Of a DNA stretch of 64,000 nucleotides, positions 46,501 to 53,390 are shown piece by piece (within the stretch, counting starts at the first letter, position 1; every line of letters starts with the position of its first letter). The notes under the pieces were generated by a model. It had not been told where the DNA came from, made no database searches, and worked only from the letters and a program-made list of their open reading frames with translations. The DNA lies in the NCBI RefSeq assembly GCF_036178145.1, contig NZ_CP108067.1:1-64000 (forward strand), written 5' to 3'. Source of the DNA: Streptomyces sp. NBC_00273 (lineage in GTDB: Bacteria; Actinomycetota; Actinomycetes; Streptomycetales; Streptomycetaceae). The position numbers and the translations under genes are program-made.

Positions 46501-48160
46501 CCGAGGTGCCCAGCCCGCCGACTGGCCCGGCAGCCGTACCTTCCTCGGCACCGGCAACGACGACAACACCACGGGCCTCACACACATCGGTGCCCGCGAG
46601 TACGAGCCCACCACGGGCCGCTTCATCTCCATCGACCCCGTCATCGACATCACCGACCCGCTCCAAATGAACGGGTACACCTACTCCAACGGCAACCCGA
46701 TCTCCAACTCCGACCCAAGCGGCCTCAAATACTTCGAAGGTATGAGCGACGGCGGATTCCAGTCCGCCCCGCAGAACGTCGTCCAAGCCGCCACCCGATA
46801 CGGCCACTACAGCGACGGAAGACAAGACGGACCAGTCAAATCAACTGGACCAGTCAAATCAACTGGACCAGTCGCATCAACTGGACCAGGCAAGACTGGC
46901 AAGGGCAAAGACTGCGGCTTCTTCTCGAAGTGCAACATAAATAAGGCTGTCAAGGGCGTCCAGGAATTCTGGAACGAGAACAAGGTGATGATCGTCTCGG
47001 TCACCACTGAAATCGTCGTCGGAACCGCATGCGTGGCCACAGCAACCGCAGCAGGTGTCGGAACAGGCGGAGCCGGATTCGCCCTGGCAGCCGGCTGCGG
47101 GGCCCTCGCAGGAGCCGCAGGCGCATCAGCAGCAAACTGGATGGACGACGACGCCGACCACAGCACGCTGGGCGTGCTCTCGGACATGGCCGAAGGCGCC
47201 ATTTGGGGCGCCGCAGCCGGAGCAGCAGGCGCGGCGGCAGCACCCACTGCAAGGGCAATCGCTTCCAAGATCAAGTGCCTCGTCAACAGCTTCACCACCG
47301 GCACCCTCGTACTGATGGCGGACGGCACGACCAAAGCCATCGAAGACGTACAGCCGGGGGACAAGGTACTGGCCACCGACCCCGACACAGGTGAGACCGC
47401 AGCCAAGGAAGCCACGGCTACCATCTTCGGCGAGGGGGCCAAGAACCTTGTTGAACTAACCGTTGACTCCGACGGGAACGCAGACACGCCCGCTGAAAAA
47501 ATCACCGCGACGGATAAACACCCGTTCTGGGTCGTCGATGACACCAAGTGGAAGAACGCTACTGACCTCCAGCCCGGCGAGTGGCTGCGCACCAGTGCTG
47601 GAACGCACGTTCAGGTCGCAGCTATCAAGCGGTGGACAAGCCAGCGCACGACCGTCCACAACCTCTCTGTCGCCGACCTCCACACGTACTATGTGCTCGC
47701 GGGAGCCACTCCGGTTCTCGTGCATAACTGCGGCACTAACCCGGTGCCAATTCAGGCTATTGAGTCCGTCGCGGATGATCTCGCTGGCAAGAAGATCACT
47801 ACCGGACAGGTGATCGATGAGGCAGGCGCGAAGGTGGGGCCGACGGTAGAGAGCGGGGAAAAGGGATCCTGGTCGAATATCGCATCGTTCCTCAGATCGA
47901 CCGGTTTGCCGCATCCGCCCAATGGACAAGCTTTCCCGGCCGCATCTCATGTTGAGCCAAAAATCGCCTGGGCCATGCGCAATAGACGCATCCAACGGGC
48001 AAGCGTTGTCATCAACAAAGACGATGGAGTTTGCTCTGTCGGCCCAGGAACCTGCTCCGCCGCCGTGCCCGAGATCCTACCGGTGGGATCGAGTCTGACA
48101 GTGTGGTGGCGAGGGACCTCGGGAGAAATCGAAGGAGTTACCATCCTAGGTAAAAATTAA
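40553..48160 (+). CDS. giant Rhs/YD toxin with Hint domain and DddA-like deaminase tip
   Basis: The 2535-residue protein starts at ATG 40553. A Sec signal is present (AGITLSVVLVATLLPSQAWA, cut before APPDD). Then come an SpvB/TcB-like N-terminal region and YD repeats. A ricin-B lectin insert follows near 1760-1885, with QxW motifs (TQQWRLTGG, AQQWTFSN). The Rhs core is GAREYEPTTGRFISIDPV. Next are a three-fold 18-bp linker repeat, a Gly/Ala helical segment, and a Hint domain (CLVNSFTTGTLVLMADG to TPVLVHNC). The tip has SHVEPK (H2466, E2468) and C2494-x6-C2501, with PVGSSLTVWW. That is the zinc-deaminase pattern of the SCP1.201/DddA family, which includes double-strand DNA cytosine deaminases. 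Deaminase identity is strong by pattern; its substrate is not shown. Confidence 0.88.
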   Translation: MSPFSANNFRLPGNRKARAARARLAGRAGITLSVVLVATLLPSQAWAAPPDDRGGITLPGLQKDLKVKLDQIAAARMDDWAPPIDPPPEYEPNAVAPPGPASVPVPLSGSELVQVPSLPVKIGKATGATTDPSGTWTVALDARTASEAADIDGALIVLTPPAGSATPVDVQLDYTKFKDIYGTEWASRLKFRQLPSCFLEKPVRDECSAANSKTVPSRNDRSSGTVSATVDPATSPGQGLRTMAVSGGGGPVVLAASDSGSGMAGSYKATSLSPSGSWTAGTSGGGFSWTYPLSVPAPPAGPAPKIAFSYSSQAVDGKTSVANSQASWIGDGWDYEPGFVERRYRSCSDDAEANPAGANNTNAADKKKGDLCWAGDNVVMSLGGSTTELVHDVATGKWIPANDDGSRVELKTDPAETNGARGGEHWVVTTREGTRYFFGRHDVDGPGGSRPVTNSVLTVPVFGNHPGEPCYTPTFADSACNKQTAWRWNLDYVEDVHGNAMIIDWAREDGRYAKNEKFKAPVTYHRAGYPTQITYGLRSSNLSGAPSAKIEFSVDERCLEEGKCNAAKFESKNYGDKQYWWDTPSTLHCKAGSDCFVGSPTFWTRKRLTAVTTSAQRTEGSTALSFVDRWTLAHSFPEQRTDTSPPLWLDSILRTGYSTERDSQNKQLSASLPLVSFRPNGKDMPNRVRDGEDDRRPDFDRLRIETIATETGGDIHVTYSAPCSVSAPRPQPAANTSLCYPVHWSPDAGLENPPLAWFNKYVVTEVTEKDRVALQPDVTTKYRYEGDAAWAKDSDEFSIPKMRTYSQWRGFASVVTTRGVTTTGKYDATEQAETRTRYFRGMSGDAGRAKITVTDSSGAAIAEDLPQYQGIPAETTTYTKAGGSPASRILTWPWHQKSGERSRPENTPLYAYRSGTSRTDEITWISDGSTRTVRKRNTFDKTYDPGFDTSYGLIQAVQSEVVTPNGTGGEKSSDQSCASTTYVHNTGAHLIGLVAGVRTTAGDCSQKATGALLSETRTSYDALNAFGSAPSKGLVHQVDTNDGAGTGWITTARTEYDALGRPTKALDAAGNPVTTTYSPAAGPAFTVSSTNALGHTATTKNDPGRGVPVEQADANGRKVTIAYDSLGRTTAVWTPSQKPGSDKAARTFAYEIKEHVPPTVISSTLEDDGTYKQSIAIYDGLLRLRQGQTEALGGGRLISDTFYNANGAVRQANSAYLADGQPEKKIFVPESQTAVASSTQVAYDGLGRAVRSTTFHGATAKDSSTVEYGGDWTRSRTGMSADGKTPLKGSRAVKTTTDALGRTSQVEHYTTTKLDVPTPASTKTSYTYDLRNKLTKVTDTANNTWSYTYDARGRMTSSDDPDTGTTSFTYNNLDLQVSVKNQAGQAQFTTYDVLGRKTELRDTSATGPKVATWTYDTLPGAKGQPVASIRWAGTNAFTSEVTNYDSEYRPTGSKITIPDTTGTPEFPSTKGLAGTYTYSTTYTPTGKVQSTTLPATPGGLAAEKLITRYNTDGMPQTMSGLAWYTAETIYSPYGEILRTASGSAPNRVWTTNTFNPNTGRLSGTQSHRETAPNLLSSTAYTYDTVGNPTSITEARPDTRSGSTAQSPPVTDRQCFTYDAMGQLVKAWTGKTESCTEPTDLDPTHATAGPDGDGYWQEYQFDAIGNRTQLLDRDPSNGSTREKTTYTYGISLGAGAKKQPHALAQAEKTTTKPGLTVNSLATYAYDTAGNTTTRRIDGDTQTLNWDARNKLTSATSPGIGAVAVTGLAGKCLDVDSGAAPDAGGGLPVQLLTCNESKTQQWRLTGGTVQALGKCLTAEGDKALLKPCNSNNEAQKFTYRADKTLYSDQAKACVTVPNDNPAEGNDLDIYTCAAGSAAQQWTFSNTTQYLYDASGNRLIEETGSSRTLHLGEAEITVNKAGQAMDAVRYYSSPGAPTTVRRTNGKTTGHSLSVQLTDHHKTATTSVDQAAGQTATRRKSDPYGNPRGAQPADWPGSRTFLGTGNDDNTTGLTHIGAREYEPTTGRFISIDPVIDITDPLQMNGYTYSNGNPISNSDPSGLKYFEGMSDGGFQSAPQNVVQAATRYGHYSDGRQDGPVKSTGPVKSTGPVASTGPGKTGKGKDCGFFSKCNINKAVKGVQEFWNENKVMIVSVTTEIVVGTACVATATAAGVGTGGAGFALAAGCGALAGAAGASAANWMDDDADHSTLGVLSDMAEGAIWGAAAGAAGAAAAPTARAIASKIKCLVNSFTTGTLVLMADGTTKAIEDVQPGDKVLATDPDTGETAAKEATATIFGEGAKNLVELTVDSDGNADTPAEKITATDKHPFWVVDDTKWKNATDLQPGEWLRTSAGTHVQVAAIKRWTSQRTTVHNLSVADLHTYYVLAGATPVLVHNCGTNPVPIQAIESVADDLAGKKITTGQVIDEAGAKVGPTVESGEKGSWSNIASFLRSTGLPHPPNGQAFPAASHVEPKIAWAMRNRRIQRASVVINKDDGVCSVGPGTCSAAVPEILPVGSSLTVWWRGTSGEIEGVTILGKN
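46831..46884 (+). repeat. three 18-bp repeats in the toxin linker
   Basis: ACCAGTCAAATCAACTGG occurs twice, followed by a third unit with two changes. It encodes PVKSTG/PVASTG between the Rhs core and the Hint domain. Copy-number change would keep the frame. Confidence 0.9.
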
Positions 48161-48273
48161 GTGGCGATGTAACTCGTACACGAAATTTTCCCCACCCACC
48201 AGAGCAGACCCCAATGTCCGACCCTCGATAGATTCGCTAGCGATGTATTCCCTGCGGCAATCAATGCCGTGAA

Positions 48274-48310
48274 CGTGTCGGGCCCCGTTTTCAGAAAGGG
48301 GCCCGACACG
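48274..48310 (+). terminator. strong hairpin between toxin and immunity genes
   Basis: The 13-bp perfect stem CGTGTCGGGCCCC pairs with 48298-48310 around an 11-base loop. It lies 114 bases after the toxin stop and before the immunity ATG at 48388. It should end toxin transcription and implies a separate promoter for immunity. Confidence 0.8.
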
Positions 48311-48387
48311 TCCGGCCGGAAGTTACTCACTTCGAAATGATAGAAATGAACGCAACTTGCAGATGTATAGTGGGATACTGTTGAAAC

Positions 48388-49050
48388 ATGCAGCACGCGA
48401 GCTTCGATGACCCCCAAGTCGCGTCTCGCATGGAACTAGGTTTCGAGGAGTTCGATTTGATTCTAAATATATTCACAAACGGCCAGGCCTACTATGCGGC
48501 GGAATGGTCAACTATTCGAAAAGTCCTTGATGAGCTTTTCGGAAGTTTCCAAGAAGTGCAAGAATACGACGCCATCCCGGCAAGTCTGCGCCTGACCGCC
48601 GGGTTCACTCTGTCCAGGAACCGGGAAAATGGAATCGAGGCAGCGCAGAGATTTGACAGCTACCTTCACGTCGCAGTCAATAATCAGACAGGATATGGGG
48701 CTCTAAAGTGGATGCTGTCTCCAGATTCCGCGGTTTCGGTCGATACCAACATCGCAGAATATGTTTGGATCTCCAACAATCCGACACCACCCGGCGACGA
48801 TCCGTACGTAATTTCAGATCCAGACCTAGGCCGCTATCATGACCGACTGAGCACACTGCCAATTTCTACAATCCGTGACGCCGTGGAGGATTTCTGTCGG
48901 GCTGGAAATGGAAAGCGCCCTTCACGCATTGACTGGACTCCTGGCGACCTGAGCGGTAAGCGCCATGATTCCCTTAGGTCGGAAATCACTGCTGTCTATT
49001 GCGACGATCCGTGGTGTGAGATCGCGGAGTCCGATCACCTACAACACTGA
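48388..49050 (+). CDS. Imm1-like immunity protein for the deaminase
   Basis: The 220-residue acidic protein has an aromatic middle (AEYVWISNNPTPPGDDPYV) and a C-terminal pattern ISTIRDAVEDFCRAGNGKRP, then IDWTPG. These match Imm1-family immunity proteins, often found beside deaminase toxins. Its composition is clearly less GC-rich than the surrounding genes, with rare codons such as ATA and AAA, a sign of acquisition with the toxin tip. An internal ATG at 48430 is an alternative start. The strong terminator upstream suggests its own promoter. Confidence 0.75.
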   Translation: MQHASFDDPQVASRMELGFEEFDLILNIFTNGQAYYAAEWSTIRKVLDELFGSFQEVQEYDAIPASLRLTAGFTLSRNRENGIEAAQRFDSYLHVAVNNQTGYGALKWMLSPDSAVSVDTNIAEYVWISNNPTPPGDDPYVISDPDLGRYHDRLSTLPISTIRDAVEDFCRAGNGKRPSRIDWTPGDLSGKRHDSLRSEITAVYCDDPWCEIAESDHLQH

Positions 49051-49054
49051 GCTT

Positions 49055-49365
49055 CTTCAGGGTTGCCGCTCCAGCGCGAGGATGGGCCTTGGCGATTGAC
49101 GTCATGCGGTTGGGGCTGCATCGGGACCTGCGGAAGATCCGCCAGGACTTCAGGCGGGCGACGCTGCGTTCGACGGGTGCCCGTGTCACGGCCAAGGCAC
49201 GGTTGCGGGTCTTGTCGGTGGGAGTGAGTTCCTGCAGGGGCCTGCGTTTGATGCCTGTGGTCAGCCAGGGACCGCCGCCCTGGTAGGCGAGATCGGCCAC
49301 GATTGGAACGCCCTGGCGCTCGCAGATGCGGATGATCCGGTGGGTGCCGAACCGGCCCTCATCGA
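49055..49365 (-). pseudogene. transposase C-terminal fragment
   Basis: The minus strand reads VPIVADLAYQGGGPWLTTG and RNRALAVTRAPVERSVARLK, the Asp/Glu C-terminal core of IS5-type (DDE_4-like) transposases. The N-terminal half and the ends are missing. It separates the Imm1-like gene from the NusA-like gene. Confidence 0.7.
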
Positions 49366-50303
49366 CCCCTGAACTCTCCTGTGTCGGGCCGGAGCTCGAT
49401 ACGCCACCCACCGGTGAGGCGGGAGGCTAGGCGGTAGTTCACCCCCTCTTTGCCGATTGCCCGTTGCAGGTGGTCAGCAGGCACGATGGCCAGAGCGGAG
49501 CGGGCCGCCACATCGATGATCTCCACCTTGCTGACGTGAGCGGGGGAAAGCGCGTTGGCCACCATCTGGGCCGGGTCGTCCGACCAGTCCACGACGTCAA
49601 TCTTCTCGCCGTGCAACTCAACGAGCACTTTGCGCACGCGGCTGCCCATCGGCCCGATGCAGGCGCCTCTTGCGTCTACGCCCGACCGCATCGACCGCAC
49701 GGCGATTTTCGTGCGGTGACCAGCTTCGCGGGCGATGGAGGCGACCTCCACCGAGCCATCTGCGATTTCAGGAACCTCCAGCGCGAACAGCTTTTTCACG
49801 AGATTTGGGTGAGAGCGGGAGAGCCAGACGGCTGGCCCCTTCGTGCCCTTCGCCACTCGTACGACGTACGACTGCAGATGCATGCCAGGCGTGTACTTTT
49901 CGTCGGCTTGTTCTTGTGTGGACAAGATGGCCACCAGCGTCCCGATGTCCACGAGGACGCCATTCGGGTCCTTGCTCTCCACTACACCGGCGACGAGATC
50001 GCCCTCTTGCGGGACGCTGTTCGGGAAGGACGGATCGCTTCCGGCCACGGGCAGGTGCCCTTCTGCGGTCGACGTGGCCAAGCGGGCAACCTGATTCCGT
50101 GGCTTTGGTGGCTCCGCTGCCTTGATCAATGAGGCCGGGAAGGCGGCCGGCTGATCGGTCTCGGCATGCGGGGGCAGCGGGTAGTCAAACAGTCCAGCTA
50201 CCACTCGACGCCAGAGCGAGTAGCCCTCTACATGCCGCTTAGCCGACTCCGGGGCTGGCCCGAGCAAGGCATCCCAGGACCGCCGCAGCAGGGAGCCGTT
50301 CAC
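49359..50303 (-). CDS. NusA-like protein with S1 and KH domains
   Basis: The 314-residue protein has a novel N-terminus of about 95 residues. An S1-like barrel follows (EGDLVAGVVESKDPNGVLVD, VRVAKGTKGPAVWLSRSHPN). Then come tandem NusA KH domains: VRSMRSGVDARGACIGPMGS with RVRKVLVELHGEKIDVVDWS, and VPADHLQRAIGKEGVNYRLA with SRLTGGWRIEL. These are NusA hallmarks, but the N-terminal RNA-polymerase-binding domain of NusA is missing and the length is smaller. Two additional features are unusual: it lies in accessory DNA, and its ATG overlaps the stop of a membrane-protein gene. Likely an RNA-binding regulator; real function unknown. Confidence 0.82.
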   Translation of the reverse strand: MNGSLLRRSWDALLGPAPESAKRHVEGYSLWRRVVAGLFDYPLPPHAETDQPAAFPASLIKAAEPPKPRNQVARLATSTAEGHLPVAGSDPSFPNSVPQEGDLVAGVVESKDPNGVLVDIGTLVAILSTQEQADEKYTPGMHLQSYVVRVAKGTKGPAVWLSRSHPNLVKKLFALEVPEIADGSVEVASIAREAGHRTKIAVRSMRSGVDARGACIGPMGSRVRKVLVELHGEKIDVVDWSDDPAQMVANALSPAHVSKVEIIDVAARSALAIVPADHLQRAIGKEGVNYRLASRLTGGWRIELRPDTGEFRGR

Positions 50304-50683
50304 GAGGCTCCCTCCTCTCCCGACGTTCCGGTTTCCACGCCGTCTGTGTTCAGCATGCCACTCGGGCTCTGCTCGGACTGTGTCTTGGCCTCACCGAGTT
50401 TGCGCAGCGTGGCTGGTGCAGCAGCGCCCGCCGCGATCATGGCGGCAAATCCGGTCACCTGCGTGTGGAACGCCCATCCAGCGATGCACCCGAGCAGCGC
50501 CCGCCAGAACATACATAGGGCGTCGCTTGGCGGGTCGTAGTAGTCCATCAGAGGCGGGCGATCAAGCTTTGTCGCTGCCTTCTGGCGAGCCTTCTGCCAA
50601 GCAAAGGCCTGGCTGCCCAGACGAAGAAGTTCGACGATGGCCCCTCCGGCGGCTCCGTAGAGCATGCCTGCCCACCAGTCCAT
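50300..50683 (-). CDS. membrane protein partner of the NusA-like gene, cut from its RBS by IS5
   Basis: The 127-residue protein has a hydrophobic start (MDWWAGMLYGAAGGAIVELL) and two later membrane segments (ALCMFWRALLGCIAGWAF, TGFAAMIAAGAAAPATL), with a polar tail. It overlaps the NusA-like gene by four bases (ATGA). The ATG at 50683 is one base inside the IS5 insertion point. The AGGAGG that belongs to it now lies 899 bp away at 51590-51595, so translation of this gene and its partner is probably abolished or driven from the IS. Confidence 0.75.
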   Translation of the reverse strand: MDWWAGMLYGAAGGAIVELLRLGSQAFAWQKARQKAATKLDRPPLMDYYDPPSDALCMFWRALLGCIAGWAFHTQVTGFAAMIAAGAAAPATLRKLGEAKTQSEQSPSGMLNTDGVETGTSGEEGAS

Positions 50684-50684
50684 A

Positions 50685-51583
50685 GAGCTCGTAACACGAT
50701 CATGAGGTGGGCTTGTTGAGGCGTCGCCAACAGATGAGGCTGCAAGCGAGGGAGACAAACGCGTCGTGGAGCTCGGTGCGCCGTTCCCACCGGACGGCGA
50801 GTCGTTTGAACTGATGGAGCAGGGCGAAGGTCTGTTCCACGACGTAGCGGAGCTTGCCCATGCCCTTGATGTTCGGGGATCCCTTGCGGGAGATGACGGG
50901 CAGGATCCGGCGTTTACGCAGCTCATCACGGTTGGCGTTGGAGTCGTAGCCCTTGTCCCCGAGCAGAGCATCGGGACGTCGGCGGGGCCGGCCGGGGCGG
51001 CCCGCCACCGGTGGGATGCCGTCGACCAGGGCGAGAGTCTGGGTGACGTCATTGACGTTCGCCGCAGTCGTGATGACTTTGAGCGGAGTGCCGCGTCCGT
51101 CGCAGATCAGGTGGTGTTTGCTGCCTGTCTTCCGCCGGTCGACCGGCGACGGACCGGTGTCGGCTCCCCCTTTTTCGCACGGATGTGGGAGCCGTCCACG
51201 CAGGCCCTGGACCAGTCGAGCCGGCCGGCCGCATTCAACTCGGCGAGCAGGATCCGATGCAGCTGGTCGAAGACCCCGGCCTGCTGCCACCGCTCCAGGC
51301 GCCGCCAGCAGGTCTGCCCGGACCCGAATCCCAGCTCAGGTGGTAGGAGTTGCCAGGCGATGTCGTTGCAGAGCACGTACAGGATGCCTTGCAGACACAA
51401 CCGGTCAGCTACCGGCCGCGGCCCTGGTGACCTCGTCGGCCAGGGCGGCAGCAGCGGCTCGATCAGTGCCCACAAGTCGTCGTCCACGATCCACGGCCGA
51501 GTACTCACACCACCACGAACGGCTGAATCGTCACACCGGTCACGGCTGACCAGGACATCTCATCAAGATCGTGTTACGAGCTC
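50685..51583 (-). mobile_element. IS5-family insertion sequence, copy 2 (899 bp)
   Basis: The ends are GAGCTCGTAACACGATC at 50685-50701 and its exact reverse complement at 51567-51583. It is flanked by ATA on both sides (50682-50684 and 51584-51586), a 3-bp target duplication. It is the same element as 22886-23784, in opposite orientation. Its transposase lies in two frames (51508 down to 50700) with the same A/G slip run. Confidence 0.92.
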
Positions 51584-51589
51584 ATAGGA

Positions 51590-51595
51590 CCTCCT
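51590..51595 (-). promoter_or_regulatory. orphaned Shine-Dalgarno of the IS-split gene
   Basis: AGGAGG on the minus strand would lie four bases before the ATG at 50683 if the IS and one ATA were removed. Confidence 0.8.
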
Positions 51596-51745
51596 GGCCA
51601 CAATCGAGATATTCCCCTCATTAGTATCTGATCTATGAAAAAGTTCGCGACCCAGATGGTCGTCGCACGGACTCTCGGCACCTGCTGCGGCGAACCGGCG
51701 ACACCAAGACAACCGAGCTCCTCCTGCGTCACTGCTGGGACCAAA

Positions 51746-52405
51746 TCACCGAGCGCGAGCTCGCCGAGCAGCAGAGGGAACTGACTGGGATGGGCCGGGC
51801 GCAGTAAGGTAGCCGCCCTGCGCGATCGTGCCTGGATCAGGGTCAAGGTGAGAGACCGTGAACGGGAAGTCCGACGGACCGTGCGGCCTCACAACAGGCG
51901 GCAGATCGGCAAGATCGACAAGGAAGGGCCACCCATCAAAGGCGCCAGCACCACCAGGGCTGGGGGGTTCGACGAAGATGCGGGGCGGGGTGCCCCGTGA
52001 TTCCACGCGTACTTCCAGCTTGCTGATGATCACGGCACGATCAACCGTGGCCTCGACAACAAGATCCACAGTCGTTGACTCCAGGCAGACCTCCGGGGAG
52101 CCGAATTCCACCCAGTCCCGCACGCTCATCTCAGACCGAAGTCTGAGGTCTCCCCTCAAACCGCCGGACTGGTGAGCCTTCACGATGATGGGGGCCGGCG
52201 ATGCGGGGTCCAGCACAGCGTCACGGCCCCGCTTGATGGCCTTATCGGCGCTGCGGGCCACGAGCCCGCCGAGAGCTGAGGCGAGGCCCGTGAGGACTGC
52301 TGCCACGATCCACTTGCCGACTCCCGGCACCGCGACAGCCACAGCAACTGCGGCAATCAGCAAGACAGCAGCACCAGCTCGAAACCAGTGTTGACGAGAC
52401 CCCAC
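51746..52405 (-). CDS. hypothetical membrane-anchored protein
   Basis: The 219-residue frame starts at GTG 52405 with GAGGAGGGA upstream. Two hydrophobic segments lie near the N-terminus (AGAAVLLIAAVAVAVAVPGV, IVAAVLTGLASALGGLVA). A soluble beta-rich part follows (MSVRDWVEFGSPEVCLEST, VIISKLEVRVESRG). It may be an anchored sensor-like domain. The last 20 residues overlap a start-less plus-strand frame, so the C-terminus is less certain. No family is recognised. Confidence 0.55.
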   Translation of the reverse strand: MGSRQHWFRAGAAVLLIAAVAVAVAVPGVGKWIVAAVLTGLASALGGLVARSADKAIKRGRDAVLDPASPAPIIVKAHQSGGLRGDLRLRSEMSVRDWVEFGSPEVCLESTTVDLVVEATVDRAVIISKLEVRVESRGTPPRIFVEPPSPGGAGAFDGWPFLVDLADLPPVVRPHGPSDFPFTVSHLDPDPGTIAQGGYLTAPGPSQSVPSAARRARAR

Positions 52406-52536
52406 GGCTCCCTCCTCGCTCCCCTTCCAAGCCCCATACTGCCTGGGCACCCAAGCCAACGACTGGATTGGAGGAGACACGCCTGGTTTCAATGAGAACG
52501 GACACCCGGCCGGAGAAGGAGCGGTCGCCCCGCTCC

Positions 52537-53242
52537 GTGTCCTGTGCCATCGAACCTTGACTTCGTGCCACCGAACTTTGAGTGCCCGGCACGGCAGAGT
52601 GGCCGTAGTCTGCTCCGCAATAGGGGGACGCGACAGGCATGGATGTGGAAAAGACTTTGATCCCGGCGCTCGCCATTCTCGCAACAACGGTGATGTCGAT
52701 CGCCACGCTCTGGCACCAGCGGCGTTCAAGCGAGCAGGCGAGGCTCTGGGAGCGACGTACCCAGTTGTACGTTGACTTGCTTGCCAACCAGCATCCCTAC
52801 CTTGCTGAGTCGGACATGGATCCAGCCATACGTTCCTACTTCGGCCCGCAGACGTGTGAGGAGCGGGAGCTTCTCGAGTCGCTATCCGCGCGTGCCGATG
52901 CGTTTGCCACTGAGCCAGTGGCCAGGCTGTGGCGCGACGCAGTGTTTCGCGTCCACGTCGTGAGCACATTCGTCACCGAGGGGATGGGCGACCCGCGCTC
53001 CCCGACCCCAGAGGAGAGAACGGAGATTGCGCCGCTGTTGGAGCAGAGAGCTGCCGCCAGCGACGCCCTGCGAAAGCAGATCCGCACCGACCTGAAGACC
53101 TACAGCAGGCGACGAAGTCTGTGGGGCCGTCGATCGAGAGCACTCCCTGATGGGTGACCAGGCACCAGGATCAAGATTCAGGGGCACAGACTCGCGGCCG
53201 TCATCGGTGGCACGAAGTCAAGGTTCGATGGCACAGGACACC
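52537..53242. mobile_element. 706-bp inverted-repeat element without transposase
   Basis: The arms 52537-52574 and 53205-53242 are perfect 38-bp inverted repeats, flanked by CTCC on both sides (52533-52536 and 53243-53246). The left end contains two tandem TGCCAYCGAACYTTGA units 21 bp apart, and a degenerate further unit occurs inside the right end. Repeated units at both ends suggest transposase-binding sites. The only gene inside is 52639-53157. This is a non-autonomous transposon, by inference. Confidence 0.8.
52639..53157 (+). CDS. membrane-anchored hypothetical protein, cargo of the inverted-repeat element
   Basis: The 172-residue protein has a single N-terminal membrane segment (TLIPALAILATTVMSIATLW). 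A cytosolic helical part rich in Arg and Glu follows (RRSSEQARLWERRTQLYVDL, LEQRAAASDALRKQIRTDL). The ATG follows GGGGGA. A similar one-helix-plus-helical-domain layout occurs in many Streptomyces hypothetical proteins. No transposase motif is present. It fills most of the element between the 38-bp arms. Confidence 0.65.
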   Translation: MDVEKTLIPALAILATTVMSIATLWHQRRSSEQARLWERRTQLYVDLLANQHPYLAESDMDPAIRSYFGPQTCEERELLESLSARADAFATEPVARLWRDAVFRVHVVSTFVTEGMGDPRSPTPEERTEIAPLLEQRAAASDALRKQIRTDLKTYSRRRSLWGRRSRALPDG

Positions 53243-53277
53243 TCCGCGTGAACACGCCGTTCCGGTTTCGCTTGCAT

Positions 53278-53294
53278 CGAAAATCGAACAAATG
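53278..53294 (+). promoter_or_regulatory. motif shared with the promoter at 25513
   Basis: CGAAAATCGAACAAATG is identical at 25513-25529 and lies about the same distance before a related gene start. TCGAAC resembles a LexA half-site. Confidence 0.6.
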
Positions 53295-53307
53295 GCCTAA
53301 TCTGGGT

Positions 53308-53390
53308 ATGTTGCGCTCCTTTCCCTCACGACCTACTCCAGCTCGAGCTCGACGCGATCCGCACGTACGAGGACCTGGCGCAGTTCGCCA
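53308..53390 (+). pseudogene. 5' fragment of a relative of the 25543 gene
   Basis: After the ATG at 53308 one frame gives FPHDLLQLELDAIRTYEDLA, matching FPEDLIKLKQQQIRTFNRLA of the intact gene. This is offset by one base from the ATG frame. The gene is cut at about 53390 by the Tn3 transposase remnant. Confidence 0.6.

Noticed and set aside
22886..51583. Composite transposon bounded by the two IS5 copies
   Set aside because: The copies are inverted and 27 kb apart, and only copy 2 has its own complete target duplication, so copy 2 inserted on its own.
51620..51807. Frame reading EKVRDPDGRRTDSRHLLRRT to a TAA at 51807
   Set aside because: The composition is plausible but no ATG, GTG or TTG starts it, and it overlaps the minus-strand gene; it may be a truncated relic.
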